Shown piece by piece: positions 1 through 9,805 of a stretch of DNA of 64,000 nt; the first letter of the stretch is position 1; every line of letters starts with the position of its first letter. Origin of the DNA: Mycobacterium shinjukuense (GTDB taxonomy: Bacteria; Actinomycetota; Actinomycetes; Mycobacteriales; Mycobacteriaceae); the NCBI RefSeq assembly GCF_010730055.1, contig NZ_AP022575.1, positions 2,294,001 through 2,358,000 on the forward strand, written 5' to 3'. The position numbers and the translations under genes were made by a program. The notes below the pieces were generated by a model that made no database searches, was not told the DNA's origin, and saw only the letters and a program-made list of their open reading frames with translations.

Positions 1-1062
1 GTACTCCCGCATGTAGCCGTACCCGCCGTGCAACTGCAGGCAGCGGTCGTTGAGGTAGACCTGCTTCTCGGTGGAATACCACTTGACCATGGCGGCCTGC
101 TCGGCGGTCAGCTTGCCGTCCAGATGCAGCGCGATGAACTGGTCGACCATGATGCGCACCGCGGTCGCCTCGGTGGCCAGCTCGGCCAGCAAGAACCGGC
201 TGTTCTGGAAGCTGCCGATCGGCCTACCGAAGGCCTGGCGCTCCTTGGTGTACTGCAGCGTCTGCTCCAGCACCGCCTCCATCCCCGCGGCCGCCATGAT
301 GGCGATCGAGATCCGTTCCTGCGGCAGGTTCTGCATCAGGTAGATGAACCCCATGCCCTCCTCGCCGAGCAGGTTTTCGACCGGAACCTCCACGTCGGTG
401 AACGACAGCTCGGCGGTGTCCTGCGCGTCCAACCCGATCTTGTCCAGGTGGCGGCCGCGTTCGAAGCCCGGCATGCCGCGTTCGACGACCAGCAGCGAAA
501 AGCCCTGCGCGCCCTTGTCCGGATCGGTCTGCGCCACCACGATCACCAGGTCTGAGTTGATCCCGTTGGTGATGAACGTCTTCGCCCCGTTCAGCAGGTA
601 GTGATCACCGTGCCTGACCGCGCGGGTCTTGATGCCCTGCAGATCGCTGCCGGTGCCCGGTTCGGTCATCGCGATGGCGGTGATCAGTTCCCCGGTGCAG
701 AACTTGGGTAGCCAACGCTGTTTTTGCTCTTCGTTGGCTAGGCCCAGCAGGTATGGCGCCACGATGTCGTTGTGCAACCCGAAGCCGATCCCGCTGTAGC
801 GGCCCGCGCTGGTCTCCTCGGTGACGATCGCGTTGTACCGGAAATCGGGGTTACCCCCGCCGCCGTACTCCTCGGGCACCGCCATGCCGAGAAAGCCCTG
901 CTTGCCGGCCTCCAGCCAGACCCCGCGGTCGACGATCTTGGCCTTCTCCCAGTCCTGGTGGTACGGCGCGACGTGGCGCTCCAGAAAGCTCCGGTAGGAC
1001 TCGCGAAACAGGTCGTGCTCCGGTCCGAACAGCGTGCGCTGGTATTTGATGGCACTGCCCAT
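1..1062 (-). CDS. fadE20: Acyl-CoA dehydrogenase FadE20, 3' end cut by window edge
   Basis: The 354 visible codons show the acyl-CoA dehydrogenase fold: an N-terminal helical region, the middle-domain flavin and substrate segment AMTEPGTGSDL, and a C-terminal domain with RQAFGRPIGSFQN and QLHGGYGYMREY, where the window ends. These enzymes introduce an alpha-beta double bond into acyl-CoA esters using FAD and pass electrons to ETF. The ATG start (MGSAIKYQRTLFG) is the first in frame. It follows hflX after about 110 bp, and that gap holds a perfect palindrome suggesting TetR-type control. Position and sequence match Rv2724c. The physiological substrate cannot be read from the sequence. Confidence 0.9.
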   Translation of the reverse strand, partial: MGSAIKYQRTLFGPEHDLFRESYRSFLERHVAPYHQDWEKAKIVDRGVWLEAGKQGFLGMAVPEEYGGGGNPDFRYNAIVTEETSAGRYSGIGFGLHNDIVAPYLLGLANEEQKQRWLPKFCTGELITAIAMTEPGTGSDLQGIKTRAVRHGDHYLLNGAKTFITNGINSDLVIVVAQTDPDKGAQGFSLLVVERGMPGFERGRHLDKIGLDAQDTAELSFTDVEVPVENLLGEEGMGFIYLMQNLPQERISIAIMAAAGMEAVLEQTLQYTKERQAFGRPIGSFQNSRFLLAELATEATAVRIMVDQFIALHLDGKLTAEQAAMVKWYSTEKQVYLNDRCLQLHGGYGYMREY

Positions 1063-1101
1063 GGATGACCTCCGGCGAAGAAACGTTGCCGCCCAAGATA
1101 T

Positions 1102-1119
1102 ACCAACCGGACGGTTGGT
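1102..1119. promoter_or_regulatory. Perfect 8-bp inverted repeat upstream of fadE20
   Basis: ACCAACCG and CGGTTGGT are separated by 2 bp (GA), 40 bp upstream of the fadE20 start codon. Symmetric sites of this form are typical TetR/AcrR-family operators, which often control fatty-acid oxidation genes. No TetR gene is visible in the window, so the cognate regulator is unknown. Confidence 0.55.
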
Positions 1120-1170
1120 CGGCGGCGAATCGGGTCTGCCGCCGCCGCGGCTCGCTTCTGCGGCGCGGCC

Positions 1171-2616
<1,446 letters not shown>

Positions 2617-2679
2617 AGCCAGTATCCGATGGTGGCATGGCGCTGGAAGGCGCGCATCCGAATAATCTCCGTACCGCGA

Positions 2680-3549
2680 TCACCCCGGCGCGTTCCACCA
2701 GTCGTCGCCGAGTTCGCCGCGGGCCACCAGCACCGACGGCCCCCGCAGGAAGCTGGTGGCATCGGTGACGGTGACCAGCACGTCGCCGCCCGGCACGCGC
2801 ACCGTCAGCGCGCCGGTCTCTGCGCCCATGCCAGCCAACGCGGCGACCGCGGCCGCGACCGTTCCCGTGCCGCACGAGCGGGTTTCACCCACACCGCGTT
2901 CATGGACACGCATGCAGACCACCCCACCGCTCGGTGCCGTCAGCACCTCGATGTTGACACCGTCGGGAAACTGGGCATGGTCGAACTGCACCGGCGCCGC
3001 GACGTCCAGGGCCGCCAGGTCGTCACTATCCAGCAGGGGATCCACGCACGCCAGGTGCGGGTTGCCCACGTCGACGGCCACGCCGTGAAACCGCCTGCCG
3101 CCGACGACGGCCTCCCCAACGCCTACCCTGTTGGCCTTGCCCATGTCGACGGTGACGTCGGCGTGGGTCTGGTCGATGTGGTGCACGGTGACCGGTCGCG
3201 GTCCGGCCAGTGACCCCACGACGAACTCGTCACGCCGTTCCAAGCCGCTGGCGCGCAGGTAGTGGGCGAACACCCGAACACCGTTTCCGCACATCTGCGC
3301 GGTCGATCCGTCGGCGTTGCGGTAGTCCATATACCAGTCGTGGCTGCTCACACCGTCGGGTAACCGCTCGAGGACACCGGCGGTCAGGGCGGCACCCGCG
3401 GTGGTAAGCCGGAGCACCCCGTCGGCACCCAGCCCCCGCCGCCGGTCGCACAGCGCGGCAACCCGGCCTGGGGTGAGCCTCAGCTCGGCCTCGACGTCGG
3501 GCAGCAGCACGAAGTCATTCTCGGTGCCGTGGCCCTTGGCGAAGATCAT
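2680..3549 (-). CDS. dapF: Diaminopimelate epimerase
   Basis: Converts LL- to meso-diaminopimelate, the last step before lysine and the direct precursor of peptidoglycan cross-links. Both catalytic cysteines are present: Cys87 in NADGSTAQMCGNG and Cys226 in GETRSCGTGT, giving the two-base racemisation mechanism. The start is set at MIFAKGHGTEND, the conserved N-terminus; an ATG three codons upstream is possible. At 289 residues the length is normal. It lies about 70 bp downstream of miaA in the same direction, probably co-transcribed with it. The PLP-independent fold is known for the family. Confidence 0.95.
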   Translation of the reverse strand: MIFAKGHGTENDFVLLPDVEAELRLTPGRVAALCDRRRGLGADGVLRLTTAGAALTAGVLERLPDGVSSHDWYMDYRNADGSTAQMCGNGVRVFAHYLRASGLERRDEFVVGSLAGPRPVTVHHIDQTHADVTVDMGKANRVGVGEAVVGGRRFHGVAVDVGNPHLACVDPLLDSDDLAALDVAAPVQFDHAQFPDGVNIEVLTAPSGGVVCMRVHERGVGETRSCGTGTVAAAVAALAGMGAETGALTVRVPGGDVLVTVTDATSFLRGPSVLVARGELGDDWWNAPG

Positions 3550-3619
3550 GTGCGCCACTCCTCATGCCCGGCTCGAGCCGACCGCGTCGGCATCTTCGTC
3601 GTCGGCGCGGATCACCAGA

Positions 3620-4546
3620 TCAGGATACGTGCCGCCAGGCCCGCACCGCGTCGTCGACAACGCGCTCCGCCGTGGCGTCCAGCCAACGCACCCGATGGTC
3701 CCGGCGGAACCAGGACCGCTGCCGACGCACATAGCGGCGGGTGCCCGCGTAGGTCTGCTCCCGCGCGGCGCGCAGCCGGTCGGCGCCGCCACCGGCGTCG
3801 AGCGCCGCGATCACCTGGGCATAGCCCAGCGCGCGTGCCGCGGTGACCCCGTCGCGCAGGCCCGCGCCCAGCAGCGTGCGCACCTCCGCAACCAGCCCGC
3901 CCTCGAACATGGCATCGGTGCGCCTCGCCAACCTTTCATCGAGAATCGTTGTCTCGCAATCCAACCCGACGATAACGGTGTCCCACCGGGCGACGCCGAT
4001 GCGCGGCGCCGACGCGGTGAACGGCTGACCGGTGAGCTCGACCACCTCGAGCGCGCGCACCGTTCGCCGGCCGTCGCTGGGCAAGATGGCCGCCGCCGCG
4101 GCCGGGTCGCGGCGGGCCAGCTCGGCGTGCAACGCGCCCACCCCGATCTCGGCGAGCCGCCGCTCCCATCGGGCACGCACCGCCGGATCGGTCGCCGGAA
4201 ACGACCAGTCGTCGAGCAGCGATTGGATGTAGAGCATCGAGCCGCCCACCACGATCGGCAGCGCGCCCCGGGCCGCGATCGCCTCGATGTCGGCGGCGGC
4301 GGCCCGCTGGTAGCGGGCGACGGTCGCGGTTTCGGTGACGTCGAGGACGTCGAGTTGATGATGGGCGATGCCGCGCCGCTGCGCGACGGGCAGCTTCGCG
4401 GTGCCGATGTCCATGCCGCGATAGAGCTGCATCGCGTCGGCGTTGACGATCTCCACGGTCACCTCGTCGGCAAGCCGCTCGGCGACGTCGAGCGCCAGCC
4501 GCGATTTGCCGGTGCCCGTCGGGCCGATGATCGCCAGCGGTCTCAT
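3620..4546 (-). CDS. miaA: tRNA dimethylallyltransferase
   Basis: Transfers a dimethylallyl group to N6 of A37 in tRNAs that read UNN codons, the substrate of MiaB, which is also encoded in this window. The P-loop GPTGTGKS lies at residues 8-15, a DAMQLYRGMDIGT motif follows, and the C-terminal region carries the basic RRQRSWFRRD segment. At 308 residues the length is typical. Its ATG overlaps the stop of the upstream gene by 4 bases (ATGA), which indicates translational coupling. The start is fixed by that overlap and by the conserved hydrophobic beta-strand before the P-loop. Confidence 0.96.
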   Translation of the reverse strand: MRPLAIIGPTGTGKSRLALDVAERLADEVTVEIVNADAMQLYRGMDIGTAKLPVAQRRGIAHHQLDVLDVTETATVARYQRAAAADIEAIAARGALPIVVGGSMLYIQSLLDDWSFPATDPAVRARWERRLAEIGVGALHAELARRDPAAAAAILPSDGRRTVRALEVVELTGQPFTASAPRIGVARWDTVIVGLDCETTILDERLARRTDAMFEGGLVAEVRTLLGAGLRDGVTAARALGYAQVIAALDAGGGADRLRAAREQTYAGTRRYVRRQRSWFRRDHRVRWLDATAERVVDDAVRAWRHVS

Positions 4547-5238
4547 GGCTGCCAGACCCCGGCGAAGTACCCCACACCGTAGGGCGCTCCCCGGTAGAGC
4601 TCCTTGGCCGATCGCGGCCCCGGCGCGGCAAGGCCCGCCAGCACCTGGAAGGCCACCCGGCCCAGAACCTGCCCGGGCAACCGGGTCAAGGCGGCGACGT
4701 CGCCGGCGGCCAGCGCGTCGTCGAGGGCCAGCTGCGGGCCGGCGCCGCGGGGGTCATATCCGCCGGGGGCGTCCGGTGTCAGGGTGTTCACGCCGTCGGC
4801 GACGACGAGCACACCGATCGGATCCGGGGACCGGTCGATCTCGACGCGCAGCCGCCCGCCCCGGGCCAGGGCCACGTCGCGCTCCTGGTCGCCGGCGTAG
4901 ACGCGTACCTGTGCGCTGGCCTCGGGCCGGGCCTGGCCCCGCACCCAGGCCGCCAACAGCGCGCACAACGGCAGCTCCCGGGGCGGCGCCGGCCCGGCAC
5001 GCGCCGGCGACGACAGCCGCACCCGCACGTCGGCGCCAAAACCCGCGAAGGTGCCGACGCCGTCGGGGCCTACCACCTCGTCCGCGTCGCCCACTCCTAC
5101 GACGATCCAGCGCGGCGGCAGCAAGGCGGCCGCCGCCATCACCGCCAGGCTCAGCTCCGTCACCTCCGCGGCGGCCGCTCCGGCCAGTTCGGGAACAAGC
5201 ACCGGCGCCGACGGAACGATTGCGATGGCGCTCAACAC
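4543..5238 (-). CDS. Conserved hypothetical protein (Rv2728c-like)
   Basis: A 231-residue alanine-rich protein starting at GTG (VLSAIAIVPSAPVLVPEL). It resembles the class III extradiol dioxygenase-like (LigB-type) proteins found beside miaA in mycobacteria: IVPSAPVLVPEL at the N-terminus and a late VVADGVN segment. A catalytic role is not demonstrated and the metal ligands of true LigB enzymes are not obvious. The 4-base ATGA overlap with miaA fixes the end and suggests one transcript. The frame stays open far upstream but is then antisense-like sequence over the DMT gene, so the GTG at 5238 is preferred. Confidence 0.8.
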   Translation of the reverse strand: MLSAIAIVPSAPVLVPELAGAAAAEVTELSLAVMAAAALLPPRWIVVGVGDADEVVGPDGVGTFAGFGADVRVRLSSPARAGPAPPRELPLCALLAAWVRGQARPEASAQVRVYAGDQERDVALARGGRLRVEIDRSPDPIGVLVVADGVNTLTPDAPGGYDPRGAGPQLALDDALAAGDVAALTRLPGQVLGRVAFQVLAGLAAPGPRSAKELYRGAPYGVGYFAGVWQP

Positions 5239-5279
5239 ACCACCAAAACTAACGTCTCGGCAAGACGGCGCGTCCGCGG

Positions 5280-6269
5280 TCAGGACGCCGCGGAAGACTC
5301 CCGCGCCGGGCCGTCGGCCGCGGCGACAGCATCCCGGGACGGACCGACCCGTTCCCCCGGCGAGCTTCTCACCGGCCGGTCGATTTTCATCCGGTCGCGG
5401 CCGGCCTGGGCGACCATGGTGGCCGCCTCGCCGCGGGCTAGCGCCACGGTCGCGGTGATGACCACCGCGACGGCCGCGACCAGCACAACCGCCTCCGGGC
5501 CGGCCGCTTCCAGCGTCTCGTCGAGCACAGTGACCCCGAGCACCGTGGCCACCACGGGCTTGGCCACCGTCATCGTCGGCAACGAGGCGGTCAGCGCACC
5601 CGCGCGGAAGGCCGACTGCTGGAAAATCATCCCGGCCAAGGCAACCGCTACCCACGGATAGAACTCCGGCGCCCGCAGCACACCGGTGAAGCCCTCTTCG
5701 ACCACCTGGACGACTCCCTTGGTCAGCACCGCGAACAGCGCCAGCGAGGAACCCGCCACCACTGCCAGCAGCACCGCCGCTTGCGGACGACCGGCATACA
5801 CCCTCGCCGCCAGCACACACAACAGCAACGCCGGGCCCATCACCACCGCGACGATGATCCAGGTGTGCAGCGGCGCGCGTTGGTGCCCGGCCCTCGGGTC
5901 GCCGACGATGAGGACCACCGCCAACGCGCCGGCCAGCACGACCGCCCACATCCACTCCCAGCGGGTGATCCGGTGATGGGCAAGCCGGGCGTAGATCGGC
6001 AGGGCGAACAGCAGCGCGGTGACCTGAAGCGCGGTCACCAGCATCACCGACGCCAGGGACAGCGCCAGCGCCTGCAGGCTGTAATTGAGCACGGCCGCCA
6101 TCCCACCCAACCACCACCGGGTGTCGCGCAACGACAGGCCGAACAGCGTCAGGTGGCCGACCTGTTTGTCGGTGATCTCCTGGGCGGAACGCTGACGGAC
6201 CACGTCGCCGATCGCGGATGCCAGCGCCGCGCACAGCGCGATCAGCACGGCGATCTCAACCTTGGACAT
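5280..6269 (-). CDS. DMT-type integral membrane protein (copy 1)
   Basis: A 329-residue protein with about nine to ten hydrophobic segments, from EIAVLIALCAALASAIGDVV at the N-terminus through to VLVAAVAVVITATVALARG, then a hydrophilic tail of about 45 residues. The layout fits the drug/metabolite transporter (EamA/DMT) superfamily; the M. tuberculosis relative is Rv2729c. The transported substrate is unknown. The next gene upstream is a clear paralogue sharing QRSAQ..T...VGH.TLF..SLR near the N-terminus and RAGALTASLPT near the C-terminus, so this is a tandem duplication. The start ATG (MSKVEIAVL) opens the first membrane helix. Confidence 0.85.
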   Translation of the reverse strand: MSKVEIAVLIALCAALASAIGDVVRQRSAQEITDKQVGHLTLFGLSLRDTRWWLGGMAAVLNYSLQALALSLASVMLVTALQVTALLFALPIYARLAHHRITRWEWMWAVVLAGALAVVLIVGDPRAGHQRAPLHTWIIVAVVMGPALLLCVLAARVYAGRPQAAVLLAVVAGSSLALFAVLTKGVVQVVEEGFTGVLRAPEFYPWVAVALAGMIFQQSAFRAGALTASLPTMTVAKPVVATVLGVTVLDETLEAAGPEAVVLVAAVAVVITATVALARGEAATMVAQAGRDRMKIDRPVRSSPGERVGPSRDAVAAADGPARESSAAS

Positions 6270-6584
6270 CGACGACCCTCTCGACTTCGCAGCTCGCCCA
6301 CCAGCGTTCCCCCGGCGGCTGGATGTCCACCTGCTGTTAGCTGGCAGTTCATTGACAACTCTAAGGCGCCGCACATGCCCGATCGGCTCGACGCCGCTGC
6401 GCGTGTCGGTCGGCCATGCCCTGGAGACGCCAACCCTCATGCCGCCGAGTCATGTCAACGACTTCGGCCACGGTAGCGGGCCGGTGGGCCGGTGGGGTCC
6501 GCACACGCCGAACTCGACGGCGGCGGCGCTTGATTGCCCTGCCTCGCCCGCCGCGCGGGCGCCCGAATCGTTATCGAACCCCCG
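6270..6584. other. Intergenic gap between the two DMT paralogues
   Basis: About 315 bp with no supported gene. It should hold the promoter of DMT copy 1 on the minus strand; a TTGACA hexamer is readable on that strand around 6457, but no convincing -10 element follows at standard spacing. No repeat or hairpin stands out. Confidence 0.5.
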
Positions 6585-7490
6585 CTACGGCACCGCGAGC
6601 TGGCCGGCGGCCCTGATTGTGCTGGCGGGTGGCGCCGCCATCATTTCGACCTCGTCGCGGGCCAGCGCCACGGTCGCCGCCACCACCACCGCCACCGCGG
6701 CCACCAACGCGACCACCGCCACGTCACCGGTGTGCAACACCTCGTCGAGCACGGTAATGCCCAGCACCGACGCGATCACCGGCCGGGCCACGGTGATCGT
6801 CGGCAGTGAGGCGGTCAGCGCGCCGGCGCGCAGCGACGATTGCTGCAGCATCAGCCCGATCGGCAGGACCAGCAGCCACGCGTAAAACTCCGCGGTCCGC
6901 AGCATCGGCGCAAATCCCATGCCGATTGCGGCCACCACGCCCTTGGTCAGCACGGTGAACACCGCCAGCGTTGCCGCCGACGCCAGCGCCAGCAGCACCG
7001 CGGACAGCGGACCGGAAGCGATCCGCGCCCCCACCACACAGGCCAGCACGGCCGGAATCATCACCACGGCAACCACCGCCCAGGTCGACAGCGGGGCCCG
7101 CGCATGGCCGGCGGTCGGGTCGCCGGCCATCACGATGACGGCCACCCCACCGGCCAGCAACACCGCCCACATCCACTCCTTGGCGGTGCAGCGGTGGTGG
7201 GTAAGCCGGGAGTCGATCGGCAACGCGAAGAGCAGCGCCGTGGCCTGCACCGCCTGCACCAACACCACCGAACCCATCGTCAGCGCGATCGCTTGCAGGG
7301 CGAAACTGCCCAGGGCCGCGACACTGCCCAGCCACCACTGGGCGTGCCGCAATGACAGATGGAACAGCGTGAAGTGGCCGACGTCTTCGGTGGTGACCTG
7401 CTGAGCGGACCGCTGCAGGATGACGTACCCGATCCCGGCCAGCAGCGCGGCACCCAGCGCCAGCACGGTCGCGATCCCGACGTTGCCCAT
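6585..7490 (-). CDS. DMT-type integral membrane protein (copy 2)
   Basis: A 301-residue paralogue of the protein encoded at 5280-6269, with the same string of hydrophobic segments. Conserved blocks are YVILQRSAQQVTTEDVGHFT, QATALLFALPI, EWMWAVLLAG, VFTVLTKGVV and SLRAGALTASLPTITVARPV. It lacks the long hydrophilic C-terminal tail of copy 1. Function is inferred only from the DMT/EamA-like topology. It starts at ATG (MGNVGIATVL), and a separate upstream region suggests its own promoter. Confidence 0.85.
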   Translation of the reverse strand: MGNVGIATVLALGAALLAGIGYVILQRSAQQVTTEDVGHFTLFHLSLRHAQWWLGSVAALGSFALQAIALTMGSVVLVQAVQATALLFALPIDSRLTHHRCTAKEWMWAVLLAGGVAVIVMAGDPTAGHARAPLSTWAVVAVVMIPAVLACVVGARIASGPLSAVLLALASAATLAVFTVLTKGVVAAIGMGFAPMLRTAEFYAWLLVLPIGLMLQQSSLRAGALTASLPTITVARPVIASVLGITVLDEVLHTGDVAVVALVAAVAVVVAATVALARDEVEMMAAPPASTIRAAGQLAVP

Positions 7491-7826
7491 GCGTGACCTC
7501 CCACGGACACCCGGCAGCTGTCAAAACTCGGGTTGAGCAGTTGTTAAATTACTCGTGTTCGGATGAGCACCACAGACCAAACTTTTCGCGTGGTGGTTGC
7601 CGCGGCGGTGGTGGCGCACGGCGGGTCGGTCGGGGCGGCACGTCAGCGGCGAAGCCAACGGCACGGCCACCGGGGCGGGTGAAGGTGGCCGCACAGCTCC
7701 CGCCAAGCTGCTTCAATACTGTTGGGACCGGTGAGCAGAGCAAGCCGGTATCGGTGCCGCTGCGCGCGGCAGGTGCGCGGGAAATCGACCGCGCGAAGGG
7801 TTCCACAAGGGGTAGGTGACGAGCGC
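7491..7826. other. Divergent intergenic region (DMT copy 2 / DUF349 gene)
   Basis: About 336 bp between divergently transcribed genes, so it must hold both promoters. An AT-rich stretch (GTTAAATTACT, around 7543-7553) stands out in otherwise high-GC sequence. No complete sigma-factor consensus, RNA gene or repeat could be supported. Confidence 0.4.
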
Positions 7827-9185
7827 ATGACGGCTGACGAGCCCGGTAGCGACGAATCGCCGGTATCGGGGCCGGTGCCGGGACCGGTGTCAGGGCCGGC
7901 GCCACGTCCGGGACCGCGTCCTGGTCCCCGACCGATGCCACGACCCCCCTTCCACCCGGTGGCGGCGCCGCCGCGCTCCGATCCGCACCAGTTCGGACGT
8001 GTCGACGATGACGGGACGGTGTGGTTGATCAGCGCGGCCGGCGAACGCGTGGTCGGATCCTGGCAGGCCGGCGACCCCGAAGCGGCGTTTGCCTATTTCG
8101 GTCGCCGATTCGATGACCTGGCCACCGAGGCCACCCTGATGGAAGAACGGCTCGCGTCCGGGACCGGCGATCCCCGCAAGATCAAAGCCAACGCCATCGC
8201 GCTGGCCGAATCGCTGTCCACGGCCTGCGTGCTGGGCGATGTGGACGCGCTCGCGGACCGGTTGGCCGACATCCGTGCGCGCGCCGAGGTCATCGTGGCC
8301 GCGGATCGCTCCAGACGCGACGAGCATCGGGCCGCCCAGACCGCCCGCAAAGAGGCGCTGGCCGCCGAGGCCGAGGACCTGGCCGCCAACTCGACGCACT
8401 GGAAGATGGCCGGCGACCGGCTGCGGGCCATCCTCGACGAATGGAAGACGATCGGCGGCCTGGACCGCAAGGTCGACGACGCCCTGTGGAAGCGCTACTC
8501 GGCGGCCCGGGACACCTTCAACCGGCGGCGAGGATCTCACTTCGCCGAACTGGACCGGGAGCGATCGGGCATCCGGCAGTCCAAGGAGCGGCTCTGCGCG
8601 CGGGCCGAAGAGCTGTCCGGATCGACCGATTGGGCGGCCACCAGCGCGGAATTCCGCAAGCTGCTCACCGAATGGAAAGCGGCCGGTCGGGCGAGCAAGG
8701 ATGTCGACGACGCGCTGTGGCGCCGGTTCAAAGCCGCGCAGGACGCCTTCTTCACCGCGCGCAATGCCGCCACCGCGGAAAAGGACGCGGAGTTGCGGGC
8801 CAATGCCGCGGCCAAGGAGGAGCTGCTGGCCGAAGCGGAGAAGCTCGACACCAGCAATCACGACGCCGCCAGGGCGGCGCTGCGCTCGATCGCCGAGAAG
8901 TGGGAGGCGATCGGCAGGGTTCCGCGGGAGCGGTCCGCCGAGCTGGAGCGGCGGTTGCGCGCGGTCGAGAAGAAAGTGCGCGACGCCTGCGAATCCGATT
9001 GGGCCGACCCGCAGGCCCAAGCCCGTGCCGAGCAATTTCGCATCCGGGCCGAACAGTTCGAGCGGCAAGCCGCAAAGGCCACCGCCGCCGGCCGCACCAA
9101 GGAGGCCGAAGAGGCCAGGGCCAGCGCCGAGCAGTGGCGGCAGTGGGCTGAGGCGGCCGCCGACGCGCTGACCCGCCGACCCTAA
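7827..9185 (+). CDS. DUF349 repeat protein (Rv2731-like)
   Basis: A 452-residue, highly charged and largely helical protein. After a proline-rich N-terminus (about residues 10-45, with repeated GP and RPG units) it carries several DUF349 repeats, recognised by W..I..LDRKVDDALWKRYSAARD, W.AAGRASKDVDDALWRRF and W.AIGRVPRE blocks, and ends in a coiled-coil-like Ala/Glu/Arg region. DUF349 proteins have no firm biochemical role; some relate to RNA or ribosome biology. ATG 7827 is chosen because it gives the Rv2731-like length. Its stop overlaps the convergent Rv2732c-like gene by 4 bases. Confidence 0.9.
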   Translation: MTADEPGSDESPVSGPVPGPVSGPAPRPGPRPGPRPMPRPPFHPVAAPPRSDPHQFGRVDDDGTVWLISAAGERVVGSWQAGDPEAAFAYFGRRFDDLATEATLMEERLASGTGDPRKIKANAIALAESLSTACVLGDVDALADRLADIRARAEVIVAADRSRRDEHRAAQTARKEALAAEAEDLAANSTHWKMAGDRLRAILDEWKTIGGLDRKVDDALWKRYSAARDTFNRRRGSHFAELDRERSGIRQSKERLCARAEELSGSTDWAATSAEFRKLLTEWKAAGRASKDVDDALWRRFKAAQDAFFTARNAATAEKDAELRANAAAKEELLAEAEKLDTSNHDAARAALRSIAEKWEAIGRVPRERSAELERRLRAVEKKVRDACESDWADPQAQARAEQFRIRAEQFERQAAKATAAGRTKEAEEARASAEQWRQWAEAAADALTRRP

Positions 9186-9805
9186 CGGTCGTCGGTGCTC
9201 GCGGCGCCGCCCGGTTCGGGGTTGTGGGGTTCGTCGGGACTGTCCAGGGTGTCCAACAGCGTCTTGGGCTGTCGCTGGGCGGCGACGCGGCGACGCTGCT
9301 CCTCAGCGGCGAGCTGGACGAGGGTGCGCTGCCACACCACCCGGGCCCAGTGAAAGGTCAACACGATCACGGTGATCCACGAGACGAAGAGCCCGACCCC
9401 GGGACCGGGATGACCCGCGGCCACCGTCTGACGTGACCAGACGGCCAACAGCCCGGTGCCGCCGGCCAGCGCCGAACCCGTCAACGCCACCCAGGCCAGT
9501 GCCCAACGCCGGGTCATCAGCGCCAGCATCGAAAAGCCCACGCCGAACACCAGCGCCAACCAGGTGAAGACCCGCGAGGGTAGGGCCACCGCGGCCGCGC
9601 CGGCGCCGTTGCTGCCGAACAGCACGTCCCAGCCCCGCACGGTGCCGGTGTGCGGCAGGATGAACGATCCCAGCAGCACGCAAACCAGCACCGCCACCAC
9701 CAAAGCCCTGGCGCCGGGATCGATCTCACGGGCGACGCGGCGCTCCGCGGCCTCGATTTCCGACCGATAGGCTTCGAAATCCGCCACGATGTGCTCTCCG
9801 TTCAC
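9182..9805 (-). CDS. Conserved membrane protein (Rv2732c-like)
   Basis: A 207-residue protein. A short acidic and basic N-terminal helix (HIVADFEAYRSEIEAAERR) precedes four hydrophobic segments (ALVVAVLVCVLLGSFIL; VFTWLALVFGVGFSMLAL; a central ALAWVALTGSALAG; GVGLFVSWITVIVLTF), then a hydrophilic C-terminus. No enzyme motif is visible. The GTG start at 9805 is supported by its GTGA overlap with the miaB stop, so it is translationally coupled to miaB. Gene end overlaps that of the DUF349 gene. Confidence 0.85.
   Translation of the reverse strand: MNGEHIVADFEAYRSEIEAAERRVAREIDPGARALVVAVLVCVLLGSFILPHTGTVRGWDVLFGSNGAGAAAVALPSRVFTWLALVFGVGFSMLALMTRRWALAWVALTGSALAGGTGLLAVWSRQTVAAGHPGPGVGLFVSWITVIVLTFHWARVVWQRTLVQLAAEEQRRRVAAQRQPKTLLDTLDSPDEPHNPEPGGAASTDDR

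Noticed and set aside
6176..6198. TTGTCGGTG resembling a second RecA-NDp promoter on the plus strand
   Set aside because: No TAnnnT element follows at 8 bases, and it lies inside the coding region of a minus-strand membrane protein.
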